Shown here in pieces: positions 48,354-59,624 of a DNA stretch of 64,000 bases; position 1 is the first letter of the stretch, and the number at the start of each line of letters is the position of its first letter. Source of the DNA: Lineolata rhizophorae. Its lineage: Eukaryota; Ascomycota; Dothideomycetes; Lineolatales; Lineolataceae. Made by a program: the position numbers and the translations under genes. A model generated the notes under the pieces. It was not told where the DNA came from. It saw only the letters and a program-made list of their open reading frames with translations, and searched no databases. The stretch spans positions 620,736-684,735 of the forward strand of contig MU001680.1 of NCBI GenBank assembly GCA_010093515.1. The letters run 5' to 3'.

Positions 48354-49366
48354 GGCGGGAGCTGTGAGAGGCGCGTCGCGCGTCGCGGTGCGCGGGGTGC
48401 GGTAAGTTGCGTCAAAACACCCTCGTTAGTTTATTTCCTCCGGGCGGCACGGTAGCATTGCTGATTGTGGTTGCGGCCGCAGTTGTGGTGTAGACGCGTC
48501 GTGGTGGTGACGAAGGAAGAATGGCGGGCTGCCAGCGATGCGTTGTCGTCGTCGCCCGCAGCGGATGCCATGCAGGTGACGCGCGGGCTCTGCGGGTGAC
48601 AAGTGCGGAGCGAGATGCGCGACTGCCTTGCGTGCGCCCGCCTGCCCCCGGGGCGCGGTTGCTGTTTTTTGCGGAAGCACCCCAAGGCCCCAGTCGCTCC
48701 TGCCTGCGGCGCGAGAACGGTTGGGCAGGTGCGCATGGGGGGCTGTCTGGGTGGCGAAGGGGCGACGCGGGTCGGTCCGGTCGAGGGAGCCAGGGAAGGG
48801 GGCCCGGGGCCCCTGGGGGGTGTGGTGGGGGTCGTGACGGGCTGCGTGGGCCGGGAATTTTTCTCTCCTCTTCCACAACCCCTGTCACCCGCGAGCGATT
48901 GATGCGTGGCCACGACCGCAGTGCATGCAGATTGCGGACTGACAACTCATCACGGAGCACTCATCATCGCCTCGGGCCCCCTGATCGCACCGCGATTTGC
49001 GCCGTCACGGCGACCGGTCAGGTCGGCTTGCATGGAGCGGCCGTCACGAGCTCTGTGCTCGATGCGCCGCTGCCGTTGCTGCCGTCTTTGCATGAGGTCG
49101 CCATCAATTTGGACTCCGACCAGGCTCACTGCATTGGCCGCTGCAGTGGTCCATTGGACCGACGGATTGTATTCTCTCGAGAGGCCGACAAAGGCACGCG
49201 GACTTGCTATTCGCCAGCCAGTCCCTTTTTATGACACAATACGTTACATACGTTGAAACTAATCCAGACATTCGAGCTTGACAAATTAAATTCCATGGTC
49301 TTTCCTTCGATCCTTCCTCTCGCTCAGTCTAAATTGCCCGCCTCCTTTCGATTCGCCTTCGCTGGT
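48354..49366. other. intergenic 1.0 kb
   Basis: GC-rich upstream region of the small minus-strand gene and 3' flank of the Ayg1-like gene. Open frames up to 237 codons occur on both strands but overlap each other and look GC-driven. Nothing is supported. Confidence 0.5.
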
Positions 49367-51428
49367 TTAGTACTTCGGCTGGAACGGAATGCTGGACAGC
49401 TGCTGGCCGGGGTTTGCATTCAGGCCGAAGAGCTTGTAGATCCATTTCAGAATGATGATGAAAGAGTCGGGCTCTCCCATGTGCTTTTTGCCGGTCACGA
49501 ATCTAAAATAATTGTCAGCGCCAGCTGTCATTAACTCATCTACGGACCTGAGGAGGAATGCCGTACCGGGCCTCCTTGGGAGCTCCGTGCTGCAGCGCAA
49601 GGTAGTAGTCGTCAATCGGGAAGATCTCGTCTTCGGTGCCCTAGAAAATAAGCCGGCCTGATTAGCATCGACACTTGCATTCGCTCGACTGAATTCGAAA
49701 ATCACGCACATTGACTAGGAGCAGCTTGGCGCAGGGTTCCTTATCGAGCGTGCCGTCCTTGAGCAAGGAGAACTTATCCGACGCCTCCTTCTTGAAGGCC
49801 TCGATGTCGTCTCCATAGCCCCACTTGTAGCAAAGCGTGTTGGCGAGACTGGATCCATTCGAGTCAGCACTTCTCTCGCATCCAGCAGACTCTCCGAAAG
49901 TCCCAAACGTCCCCAAAGTTGCACGTACTCGAACGGATACTCCAAATGGTTGACCGCGTTCAACCAAGCCGGATCAAACATGTAATGGCAGCCACCCCCC
50001 AGCGCCACCACGCCAGCCAACCTATCCGGATGCGTGTGCGCCATTCGAATAGCGTAGTAGCCGCCAGTCGAGAAGGCCCAGACGCAGATCTTGCGGCTAT
50101 CGATGCCCTCCTGGGCGTCCGTCCAGTCGAGCAGGCTGGACCAGAGCCGGTCAGGGCTTTCGGGGTCCTTGGGCGCCGCCGGCGAGTCGCCCGTGCCCGG
50201 CATCTCCACCACCACTACTCCGACCCCGTTGCGCCGCCAACCCTCGGCCCATACCGCCAGCTCCGTCCGGTACCCGTCTAAGCCCGTGATGATCAGCACG
50301 ACCGGCGCCGGATTGGCAGCCGATGCCCCCTCCGGCAGCTGGTGGAAGATGGAGATCGTGCTACCGTCGTCGCCGGAGGCGTGCGTGTGCGGCACCTGGA
50401 TCTCGTGCACGGGGTGTTCGCGGATGCTGGTTTCGGCCAAACCTCCATTGAGGAGGGGAGGAGAGGTTAGTAAAGTTGGATTTTTTGATAATGGCGAGTG
50501 TCATCGAACATGTAAAAATTCATGTGTTTGGACGGTTTCTTATTCTGGAGATGACGGCGTACCCGAGACCCTTGACGGCGTTCGCCTTGCTCCGCGTCCA
50601 GGCGACCTTCTGCTTCTCCGATCGTGGCGCCGGGAATCGTGCAATTCGGTACACGGCGGAGGCACGCCTGCAAAGCGCATCCTCGTGGTATTAGCAATTG
50701 GCCTTCCCATGACTACCAAGCGGTGCTGGTAGCATTTCGTCCGCATTTGAAGCCCCGTAGCCTTTTAGCGAAACTCACATGTAGTACTCCGAAGCTTTCT
50801 CTTTCTCTCCCGCCTTCTCCGCCTCGGCCGCAGTCGTCTCGAGCTTCTCACCCTGTGGGAAAAAGCACTCGGCATATGCATCCCAGTCGTAGGGCTCCTT
50901 CAGACCTTTCTGCTCGCCATTGTTAGCCCCCCAATTATCTTTCATTCGCCGTTCACGTCTCGTAAGCAGCGCTCAACGCGGTTGAGTAGGGCGCGTCCCT
51001 CTTGCCGACTCCTGTCAGCTCTCACTACCAAGGGGCGGTGTGAGTGAGGGGTTCGCTCCCCCTCCCAGTCTTACGGCGCCCGCAGCCGAACAACAACTGA
51101 ATGACCGACCTTCTCCAAGTCGTCAATGATGGGCTCGAAATCCTTTGCCGCGCCGAACATGAAGGGGTATACGCCCATCTTGGCCTGTCATTTTCGGCCC
51201 GCAGTTAGTCCTCCAATTCATTTCATTTTGTTGGCGAGACAGCAGCTGCGCCTCGAATTTCCGCCGGAAGACCATAATAGAAAAGGGGAATCTGCTGCCG
51301 AGCAAAGCCGGCCACCGACGTACGGGCATCTTCCACTTGGTCTCCCAGAGCTGCCGCGGACTCTCGTGATGGGGCGCGACGGCCATCATCTTGTCCTGGA
51401 TGAAAAAGCGGTTGCCCGGAAGCGCCAT
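49367..51428 (-). CDS. Ayg1-like alpha/beta hydrolase
   Basis: Serine hydrolase of the Ayg1/FrsA-like group. Ayg1 of Aspergillus fumigatus shortens a heptaketide pyrone in DHN-melanin synthesis. The protein is 423 aa in eight exons: 51428-51324, 51184-51110, 50909-50779, 50667-50570, 50442-49929, 49848-49710, 49640-49567 and 49502-49367. The sum is 1272 bases. The nucleophile Ser261 lies in WAFSTGGYYAIR. LIITGLDGYRTE, EMPGTGDSP, SPDRLW and GGGCHYMFDPAWL follow the Ayg1 pattern, as does the end (PIDDYY...PKEAR...KKHMGEP). Exon 4 ends at a weak GTCTCG donor (50569); the better GTACGC donor seven bases on would break the frame. No polyketide synthase or other melanin gene lies in the window, so a melanin role is only one option. 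Confidence 0.86.
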
Positions 51429-52874
51429 GATGGGCTGGGCTGCGTTTTCGTCGCCTTTTAATCTAGGTTCGCAAAGGAAAAAGGGGAGTATTCAAAGGGC
51501 CGGAAGGACCGAGGGAACGCTAGGAGACGTTGTGTTTCACTTGGACACTGGCTGCGCGAACCACGGGAGAACGAGGCCGTTAGGAAAAAGAGCGTAGGGC
51601 ATATGCCTAGAGCTAGCTATATATACCTTCTCCGCTAGCTTCCCGTCGTCGTCCTCCCTTGAACGCGGCCTTGGCCCCCTTCGGCCGCTGCGCCCACGCA
51701 TAACCCCGAAGCTATGTAAGCTAGCTAGACCCTCACTTTTCGTCCGCAAAGGAAGCGAGACCGCTTCTAATCCAAGACGTTACGCCCCCCAGCATTCCCG
51801 CCACCGCCTCATCACAATTGCATCTCTTACGTCGCACCCCGACCACAGCAACTTACCCTATTCTCTCGTCCACTACGCCCTCCCGCCTACCCCACGTACC
51901 CCGCCATCCGCCCACCCCAAAACTTTGCGGAGTAAGTCGTAGAGCGCGGTACAGTCGGTGAGTCGCGTCTTCAAAGCGCCGACCCGCCGGGGCCCTAGTC
52001 GTGCCAGCCACGGTGAGCTGTGGGCTTACATACCCGAGAGGGGACCCGGGCGGAGGGTGCCCGCCCCCTTTGGCCGCTGCTAACTGCCGCGCTGGCTGTC
52101 GCGGCAGCGAGGTGTTTTGGAAAGCTCCCCCTTCTCGTTCTGGTGGCCAATGCCGCCGCGGGGTGGTGGGACGGATGCGGCTGAGAAACTCAGCTCAGGA
52201 GGGGCACTCGGAGATGTCGGCGCCGAGAGAATGCCGGTGTTCCGGAGTTCGGGTTGGGCTTCTGCCTTGCGGGAGCCGCGCCGATGCATGGCGAGGAATA
52301 AGTGCATATATTTTCCCTGCGTTTCTTTTTCTTATTCGTGGACCGGGAGGATTTACTTCCTTCGCTTTGGGCGCTTTCTTTTGGCCCTTGTTCGCCGGCT
52401 GGTGTTTGTTTATTTAGGGTACATGTGCATTCCAGATACTGATTTGACCGTGATGCCGGCTTTCTACGGAGTGAGGATTTTGGACTGCGTTTGTGAAGTC
52501 CCATTTCCAGGATGAGTTTGTAAAAACCAATCGCCTTCTCTTGAGCTTTGTTCTTTCGATGAAGTCAATGCCAGAGCTTAGAATATTCGTGAGAGTCACG
52601 TTTCTCTTTCGCGGAGAGCAAACCCGTATGGATGCACAACCAGCTCCTTTTGCACTTACCGGGTAACTAAAAAATTGCGAAGACATCTACAGCCAACGGA
52701 ACTCGTGATCTTAAGTTCCGCAATGGAATACCGTAATGAGATCATACTTGCCAATGTTCGGAGACGATCATGTTCCCTAGGAATTCGCAAAGTACAAAAA
52801 CAATGTCTAGACAGCCACGCCCCAGGTGTCAGCCAATCCGCCATAGTCGCCCTTACAAATTTTTCCCATCTCTT
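51429..52874. other. intergenic 1.4 kb
   Basis: Upstream region of the Ayg1-like gene and 3' flank of an unknown gene. GC-rich in the first 0.8 kb. Open frames here (up to 138 codons) overlap on opposite strands. No gene was recognised. Confidence 0.5.
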
Positions 52875-54095
52875 TTACGCCACATGTCCATCACTGTCAT
52901 TGCTGTTCGATGCTTCGTCCTCTTCCTGAGCTCGGCCGCGCTTGCTCCTCACGTTAAACCCCAACGACCTCATCCTCTCCTCAAACGGCTCTTCCCTATT
53001 CTCCACCTCCAAGAACTCCCACCAGGTAAACAACGGCGGCACCTCCGTCGGACCAATTGCGCCTGTCCCCGCGCTCTCGCCCGTTGGCCAATGCAGCAAA
53101 GTCACCCCATCTTCGGCACCGTCTCCAGCCTCCTCCCTCGCATCGGCAATCCCGTCGCTGCTCCTACACCGCCGCGCCCCTCTAGCCTCCACGGCCGCAT
53201 CCCAGTCAAACTCTTGTGGCAGATTCACCCGCGGCGGAGGCGGCACGCCGGCTAGCTTAGTTGCTATACGGACGTTCGCACGTTGACGTTGCAGCGAGCT
53301 TACTAGGTCCTTCCTGGGAACACTGCGGCCGACTCGTCCAGGTTGACGTGAAGGCGAAGATGACCGCGTGTCCTCCGTGACATCGGGGGTGGGCGGTGGC
53401 GTAGGGCAGACAAGCTCAACGCCTTCGGGAGTTGGAGGTTGGGCTGTTGCAGGCCGCAAAATGCTACGCTCGTAGGCCACGGCGTCGAGGCGGCATGGCT
53501 TGTAGGCGATACGGCGGCGCGTTACTTCTAGGGTATTATGAACAGCGCCACAGAGGGAGCGGGCTGTGGTGCAGATCGCATGTTGCTTTCGATGTCGCTT
53601 CACTGGGTAGGAATTAACCAGTTGTGCAGGGCTGATGTGCCCAGGCAAAGAACTGGAACGCCGCCGGGTAAGATTCGGTGGTCCTAGTTCGAGACTACGT
53701 TGCGGATCCAGGGCCGAGGTGAGGAATTCGTAACTCGCTACCTGTCTTGAAATCGGAGTTCTCTTTCTGGGACTTAAGGCCTTGGTTTCTATTATGCTAG
53801 GATCCGGCGGCCAGAGATGAACTGACGAGGATGAAGTGTTGTGCTTCAGATTACTGCCCTGTTCTTGAGCCTCGTCTCTCTGCATCTGGAGGGTGAATTT
53901 CTGTTGTCGAGGAGGGCATATCTCTTCGGCTGTTCCGTCTAGTTTGGCTGATCGTCCCTGCCTCGAAACATCTTCGGCAAGGTGGTCTTCGGCCGACAAG
54001 CCCATAGAGTGACTTTCGCTCAGAGAGGACTCCCGTGGATGGTGTCCAGGCGCCGGAGAAAATCGGTATCGGTTGGAAAGTTTGAGCATGCTCAT
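52875..54095 (-). CDS. unknown Ser/Pro/Arg-rich protein
   Basis: A single long open frame of 406 codons; I do not recognise a family. It is polar and probably disordered: serine-rich N-terminus, basic RRRSSSLPGHISPAQL, and a proline/threonine segment with PTPEGVELVCPTPPPTPD in the middle. The C-terminal third has a more ordered, aromatic stretch (VTLLHWPTGE...PPLFTWWEFLEVENREEPF) and a short basic/acidic tail. The open frame continues about 38 codons upstream of the ATG to a stop near 54210, so the true start could lie in an upstream exon. It may be the 3' part of a gene beginning near 54860. It is likely real: the frame is long, hydrophobic blocks are rare, and competing frames are shorter. 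Confidence 0.55.
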   Translation of the reverse strand: MSMLKLSNRYRFSPAPGHHPRESSLSESHSMGLSAEDHLAEDVSRQGRSAKLDGTAEEICPPRQQKFTLQMQRDEAQEQGSNLKHNTSSSSVHLWPPDPSIIETKALSPRKRTPISRQVASYEFLTSALDPQRSLELGPPNLTRRRSSSLPGHISPAQLVNSYPVKRHRKQHAICTTARSLCGAVHNTLEVTRRRIAYKPCRLDAVAYERSILRPATAQPPTPEGVELVCPTPPPTPDVTEDTRSSSPSRQPGRVGRSVPRKDLVSSLQRQRANVRIATKLAGVPPPPRVNLPQEFDWDAAVEARGARRCRSSDGIADAREEAGDGAEDGVTLLHWPTGESAGTGAIGPTEVPPLFTWWEFLEVENREEPFEERMRSLGFNVRSKRGRAQEEDEASNSNDSDGHVA

Positions 54096-54458
54096 AGATC
54101 GTATTCGGATGGAAATACTGCAGACGGTCGTGCAAGGGCTTGCTCCGGTGGTTGTGATGGGTCGTAAAGGACAATGCGAGGAAATGGACAGCGATTAGGC
54201 AGAGGTAGTCCTCAGAAAGACTGTCGTCCAGGCTAGCAGTCTTCCGCAGCACTCTTGAAAGGGAGACTCCTGCGAGGGCTGGGTAGTGCTTGAAGTTTTG
54301 TCCATCAGCGGATGCTGCTTTGGAACACAACCAACTTCGGTACAAAACGTGACGCTTCTTAAAACTAAGTATTATGTTCGTGACAGAGGTTCCATTAAAA
54401 GCTGTACTTTCAATGTGCGCCAACAGAAAACAAAAGTAGGGGAACTATAGAGACCTAC

Positions 54459-54860
54459 CAACAACATTTGTCGGGTGTAGGTCTGTCGACGTGGGTCAAC
54501 GTCATCTGAGCTTATCCAATCCGCGATTTCCCTAGAAACAAGGAGCTCCTACCAAATCTTTCGCCGGTCACGGATGCCTCGGTAGTCTGACTCAAGGACT
54601 ACAGAATCAGACGGTTCTACAAGACTTCGAGATATGATGCGGAGCGCTTCCGGATGGAAGAACCCTCTCAGCGGCTCTTGGCAGAGCATCAAAACGTCTA
54701 GTGAATGGCATCGCTGCGTAAAGCGGATTTTCTCATTACAATGCATGGGTCCAATTTCGAGACAAGGCGGCTCCTTTACGTAGGCGCTAAATGATTGCAG
54801 CACAATAGCAGGCGTGCAGAGACAATGTAGGCAAAGTATGCGGTTGCTAGGACGCGACAT
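54459..54860 (-). pseudogene. unknown open frame with an in-frame TAG
   Basis: A 103-codon frame from ATG 54860 stops at TAG (54551-54549). It then continues open in the same frame for 30 codons (ELLVSREIADWISSDDVDPR...) to a GTAGGT donor-like site at 54458. The second half reads like real protein. There is no intron that removes the stop, since the only GT..AG pair near it is about 21 bases. It could be a gene broken by one substitution, the 5' exons of the 406-codon gene downstream, a readthrough case, or chance. No family was recognised. Confidence 0.3.
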
Positions 54861-55235
54861 TATTTGATGGATGCGGTGAGGAGCGTTTATCTAGAGCGCG
54901 GGTCCGTTGCGAGGCCTCTACGAGGTTAGAGCAATGAACGGAAGGACCTCTCCTAATCAAAGCTGGCAAGACGCTGAACTTAGCAATGACTTTTCACAAT
55001 ATGCTACATCTTCCCGGAATACGTGGGGCCAGTCAACATACCTGAATGTGATTGAGATGGTGATACCGAAATTGGAAATGGCGGGTTGCAGAAGTATTAA
55101 GCTCCTATATATTTACACCTTGTGAATCCTTGGAAAACCTCGAGAATTCCAAATTTGCAAGGTTTCAGGAGCAGAGGTCCACATTCGAACCCAATATAGA
55201 ATCACGTAATGACGCGAACTCGCCGCACAAGTCCG
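54861..55235. other. short intergenic stretch
   Basis: 375 bases between the unknown frame and the stop of the TFIIIC gene, on the same strand. Nothing was recognised. Confidence 0.5.
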
Positions 55236-56399
55236 CTATTCCTCTATTTCGTCGCCACTTTCGTCCTCAACGTCTTCTTCAGCGCCGTCTTTGGGGTCGC
55301 CCTCTGTGGCATCGTCCTCATCTCCATACTCGGCGTCTTCTTCGCCGTCCCCAGCAACTTCAGCTTCTGATTCATTCTCAGTGGGTCCCATGTTGGTTCC
55401 ATACAGGGCATGTGGAGATGTGTACACTCTGTGCTGCTCCAGTTCGTCCCAAGTTCGCGGTGTCGGTACGGATATGTTGCCAGACCCGCGCTCGAAGCCT
55501 GGAGGCTCGCCATGGACAACCCGCCCAATTCTGGCGCGTTTGCGTCGGGGCCGTTGATCGTGTTCTTGATCTAGCGGTTCCTCGTCAGACATATCGCCTC
55601 TAAACGGGAGATCTGGAATATCCTGACCCGCTAAAGCGACATGTAGGTCTGCGTTGTCTTCGTCTACTGCGAACGTGCCGAACCACACTCCGTTGTCTGT
55701 GGATGGCCCTAGACGCACGCTGTCCGGCTCGCCCTTTTCCGCCTTAATAGCCGTTAATCTATCTAGAAATGATTCCTGGCGGCCCTTCATGCGGCGACCA
55801 GCCATCATGTGAGGTGGATAGAGTTCCAAATTGGAATTGTCTGCAGAGGCACGGCGTCGTAATTTGACTTCGGTCGGGATGAGTTTAATGGAACTGCTAG
55901 CAAGAAGATCGAAAGAACCCATCTCAAATGGGCGCATCGGATTGTGCTCTTCTAGTTTATCTTCCTCCGGTCGCTTGCTAAAAAATAGGTCTGTTCCGAC
56001 GGTATGCGCCCAGCGGCAACTAAATATTCTGCCCCCCTGCTGGACGAGAGGGTTCGTGCTGTGCAAATCCAGAATCTGGATGCCGTAAGGATCAGCTTTT
56101 GCCACGCCGTCCTCGACTGCGGCGCTATCTTCGTTGTTATTCCTTTCATTGTCGTTCTCATTGTTCGCCTCTTGCGTCCGGGAGTCTCTAGAAACTATGC
56201 CTAGCAAATCATCGGGCTTCGCATGGCGTAGCGGATAGTACGTCATGTCTAACGTCACGTAAAAATCCTTCGCTCATCAGCTCTCTGGTTTTACGAAATC
56301 TGAAGTAAGGGTTAATCCAACCTCCGTTTCGTTCTGGTCATATTCATATTCCCACTCCGAATTGTCGTCTGGGGGTGTAGAATCCTCCGAGTCGCTCAT
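55236..56399 (-). CDS. SFC7: TFIIIC subunit, tau55-related/Sfc7
   Basis: Subunit of the RNA polymerase III factor TFIIIC (TFIIIC sub6/tau55-related family), acting at tRNA and 5S promoters. The protein is 369 aa; exons are 56399-56322 and 56267-55236. The conserved N-terminal motif EWEYEYDQNETE/DFYVTLDM is rebuilt across the 54-base intron (phase 0). The family core ILDLHSTNPLVQQGGRIFSCRWAHTVGTDLFF is at residues 91-122. An Asn/Glu-rich loop interrupts the two parts. A basic patch PRRKRARIGR lies near residue 270, and the C-terminal 45 residues are almost all acidic. Yeast Tfc7 also carries a phosphatase domain that is absent here, so the S. pombe Sfc7 form is the better match. The start is fixed by the acidic MSDSEDS leader just before the conserved motif. 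Confidence 0.88.
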
Positions 56400-56922
56400 G
56401 ACGGGATCCTCTTGGCAAATTGCCTGAAAACCTTGCTGAGTTGTAGTTGACGAATGCTCAATGAGGTCGTATGGCCCCAAAAAGTACACCAAACAGTGCG
56501 TGGTCGTCAAGTGGATAACACGCGGCTTATTACTTGAAATGCGAGAGTGGAGAAGTGGATGTGAGATCCACGTGTCTAGGTTCGCGTCCAAACCTTCAAG
56601 GCTGCGTGCACGTGACAGCGTAGCGGCGTACCCGCACTCACCGTCCTTCCATCCGAGACACAGCAATATTTCTATTGCTCAGCACAGCTTTATAGGTATT
56701 CTACTTGTCCAACTGTCTCTTGTATTCTTCAAATGTATTTGCGCCTAGTGTTGTTGTGACATCCTCACCCTTGCATTAACTCAGGACGACAATTTAGATA
56801 CGTGTATCTCACATTATCAGAAGGATATGATCTGGCGAAACCGAACTAATAAACCAACAGAAGAGCCCCTAATCGCCAAAGCGTTCTCCATAGACGTTTC
56901 AACAACGCCAAAAAGAAGCCGC
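56400..56922. other. intergenic between same-strand genes
   Basis: About 0.5 kb, upstream of the TFIIIC gene and downstream of the monooxygenase gene. No gene or element was seen. Confidence 0.5.
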
Positions 56923-58179
56923 TTACTGCCTTGGCTTCCCATACGCCGCCCTCAGCCGATTCGCAAAACTCTCACTCCCACCCTCTTTGAAATGTTCTTC
57001 CATATTGCTCATCGTCTTCCGCGCATACCTCTCAGCTCTCGGAAACATGCCCTCTTCATACACCCTCAGCACACCTGCTAAGTTCTTGCCCTCCCCAGCG
57101 ACCCCACCATCACCACCCCCCATCCACGTCACGATCCCTCTCGCCAACTCCAGCGCATCCGCCATCGCCGCATTGACCCCCACACCCGCAAACGGCGTCA
57201 TCAAATGCGCCGCGTCGCCCACGAGCGTGATGCCAGGCCTTGCATCCCACCTAAACCCGACGGGCAGCATGTACAGCGTCCGCGGCACGACGGCGCCCTC
57301 CTCCCCGCCGCACTCGAGCAGCGCCCTCCGTGGCTCCGACGCCACGTCCGCGAACCACCCGTCGACCAGCTGCTTCCGCGCGACCCCCGGCGCCGCCCCC
57401 TCCCAGTCGATGCCGCAAGTCGCGGCCCAGTCCGCGGGCACGCGCATGCTCCCGTAGACGCGCGCGCCGCCATCGCCTTGGCGCTGCGCCTGCACGGCGC
57501 GATCCGCGCCGAAGGCGGCGCACGAGCCCGCGCCCACGTAGGCGGCCAGCCAGGGGTGCGTCACCGCGAGGTCGCCGGGCGGCGTCGTCAGCTCGACGGC
57601 CGTGATGCCGGAGTAGATGGGCAGGGCGGCGTCGGGCGCGAGCAGCCGGCGGGCGACGGAGAAGGCGCCGTCGGCGCCGACGACGAGGTCGAAGGCGGGC
57701 GTGAGGGCGCCGGAGGCGAGGCGCAGGGCGAAGGTGTCGCCGGACGAGGCGGGGACCACGTCGACGACCTTGGAGCCCCAGCGGATGCGCTCGGCCGGCA
57801 CGCCCGAAAGCAGCACCTCCATCAGCGCCGCGCGGTCGATCTCCGGCCGGTGCGCCAGCTCCTCGCCTTCCGCAACCGGCCGCCGGTCCGGCCCATTGCC
57901 GTCCCAGAGAACCGCGCCGCTGCGTAGGTCGACAACCTTCATCACGTCGCTCTCGGGCCGGGCGCGCGCGGCGAAGGCGTCGAAGAGGCCGGCAGCACGC
58001 AGCGCGGCTTGGCCATCGGTTGGGTGAAGGTCCAACGACCCGCCTTGGTCGCGCAGCGTGGGAGAGGCCTCGAAGATGGTTATGGAGTCGCTGGGGAAGT
58101 TGTTTGCGTGGAGGATGGTGGCGAGGGTGAGGCCAGCAGGGCCGGCGCCAAGTATAGCGATTTTGGGAGCCGGAGGCAT
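56923..58179 (-). CDS. FAD-dependent aromatic-ring/TetX-type monooxygenase
   Basis: Class A flavoprotein monooxygenase, 418 aa, intronless. It uses FAD and NAD(P)H to hydroxylate a small, often aromatic substrate, here unknown. The FAD motif GAGPAG is at residues 11-16 and the ribose-binding Glu is in ITIFEASP. The DG motif lies in VVGADGAFSVARRL, and the second FAD motif is GDAAHLMTPFAGVGVNAAMADALELA (from 321). The pattern RDQGGSLDLHPTDGQAAL resembles TetX-like and fungal salicylate-hydroxylase-like proteins. The ATG at 58179 puts GAGPAG ten residues from the start, as usual; the frame is open further upstream but lacks similarity. Codon use is strongly GC-biased at third positions, like RAD21 and SUA5, so there is no sign of recent transfer. 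It neighbours a transporter and a reductase. Confidence 0.9.
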   Translation of the reverse strand: MPPAPKIAILGAGPAGLTLATILHANNFPSDSITIFEASPTLRDQGGSLDLHPTDGQAALRAAGLFDAFAARARPESDVMKVVDLRSGAVLWDGNGPDRRPVAEGEELAHRPEIDRAALMEVLLSGVPAERIRWGSKVVDVVPASSGDTFALRLASGALTPAFDLVVGADGAFSVARRLLAPDAALPIYSGITAVELTTPPGDLAVTHPWLAAYVGAGSCAAFGADRAVQAQRQGDGGARVYGSMRVPADWAATCGIDWEGAAPGVARKQLVDGWFADVASEPRRALLECGGEEGAVVPRTLYMLPVGFRWDARPGITLVGDAAHLMTPFAGVGVNAAMADALELARGIVTWMGGGDGGVAGEGKNLAGVLRVYEEGMFPRAERYARKTMSNMEEHFKEGGSESFANRLRAAYGKPRQ

Positions 58180-59624
58180 GGTCTTTGTGAGGGATTGAGG
58201 TTCTAACGGAGATCGCCTACGGAAGTATGAAGTTAGAGGCACGTTCGAGGGCAGCAACTGAAAGCTTAGATTGAATTCCAACTGGTTCCACGGCTTGGAG
58301 ATTCCGTGCTCAACGGAGGTTCGACAACCAGAAGGCTTTGAGCCCATATAAATAGCAGGAGACTTGTTCGAGGCCACGCGGTCGGACGCGTAGGTTTCTG
58401 GCTTATACGTATATGCGTGCACCCCGAATTGGATGTTGTTGCGATTTTCTATTTCTGGTTTACAACGTAGACCGGTTGACAGCGGACGAAGGGACTCCTC
58501 TAGCGTAGGTCACAACCTAATTTTAGGTGCTATCACCGGGGATGACGAAGCCCATGGGGGCATGCACCTTGCCTCAACAAGCAACAGAAGCGAGCCCAAA
58601 GCCATGCTCATGCAGAACGAAGAGAGAAGCGAAGGATTTGGGGCAAAGGGAACGTATGAATGCCACGCGTCTATGGTGGACGAAGTTGCTCAGGTCCAAA
58701 AAGATAATTTTGACAGCCATGCTAGGTGTTGAGAATCGAAGCCTGCCGCCGATGGAACGACAAGCATTTTCCAAGACTTTCACGGCGCACCGCCAAGAGC
58801 CTTGGGATTCGGTCGGTCGATGGAAATGTACTAGCACGGGCTCGGCGGCCCAAACCTGCGACGTCCTCGACCCGGAACGTGGGATGATCCACGTGGTTGC
58901 TGACGGGCTACTCCGTAACCCTTACTGTACGTGGTAGTGGTGGCGTCAGGTTGAATTTAGTCAGAGCGCCTACATACGTTACCGTGTTGGTCCAGGGGTT
59001 GATCCATGCACTCTCGCTCTTCGCCGTAGCTTCTTTCAATAACGCATTTCAACTCCACAGGTGACCTGTAGAATCGGGTCAATTGGCGCCCTCGTATTCC
59101 AGGAGTCAACCTGGATGCAAAGTTTATCGAAGCGCGTCGTGGCGCGTTACGAGGTTAGCTTTAATCTCTGACCCTGGTTTGCCCGGCTTTACTAGCGTGA
59201 CCTGAGGAATCAAGAGAGTCCGCGCTGAGCCACGAGCAGTTCGGCGTCCCCTGCGTGGGTTTTTCTCTGTTCGTTGGAGGCACGAGGGGCGAAGCGCACG
59301 AGTGAGTCTCGTCCGATCTCGCAGCCAAGCGAGCGAGGCCGATCTCTATCGCTGTCGTGATCCTCGTCCTCCGTGGATAAATTCGTTGCGCGGCTTGCTT
59401 CAGTTCCGAGTATGTCAAAAGTGCGTAATTACGAGCTGTAGAGCATTGCATACGTACCAAATAACCTTCATTGAGCGGGGTAGTCTACTAAAGTACACGC
59501 AACCAACTAATCAAACCATGTGAGAGGTGAACGCTCACGATAGCATCTAAGGTATCCTCGTTAAGTCCCGTTGTCAAGACACATCTTTCTCGATATGACA
59601 TGCCGACGCGCTTTGCTCCTCATC
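58180..59624. other. intergenic 1.4 kb
   Basis: Promoter of the monooxygenase gene and 3' flank of the transporter gene. Open frames of about 100-136 codons near 58.43-58.94 kb overlap on both strands. No gene was recognised. Confidence 0.5.

Noticed and set aside
48521-49234. 237-codon plus-strand frame
   Set aside because: Compositionally GC-driven, overlapped by several minus-strand frames, no known motif or splice support.
57205-57927. 240-codon plus-strand frame
   Set aside because: It is antisense to the FAD monooxygenase, Arg/Gly/Pro-rich and motif-free.
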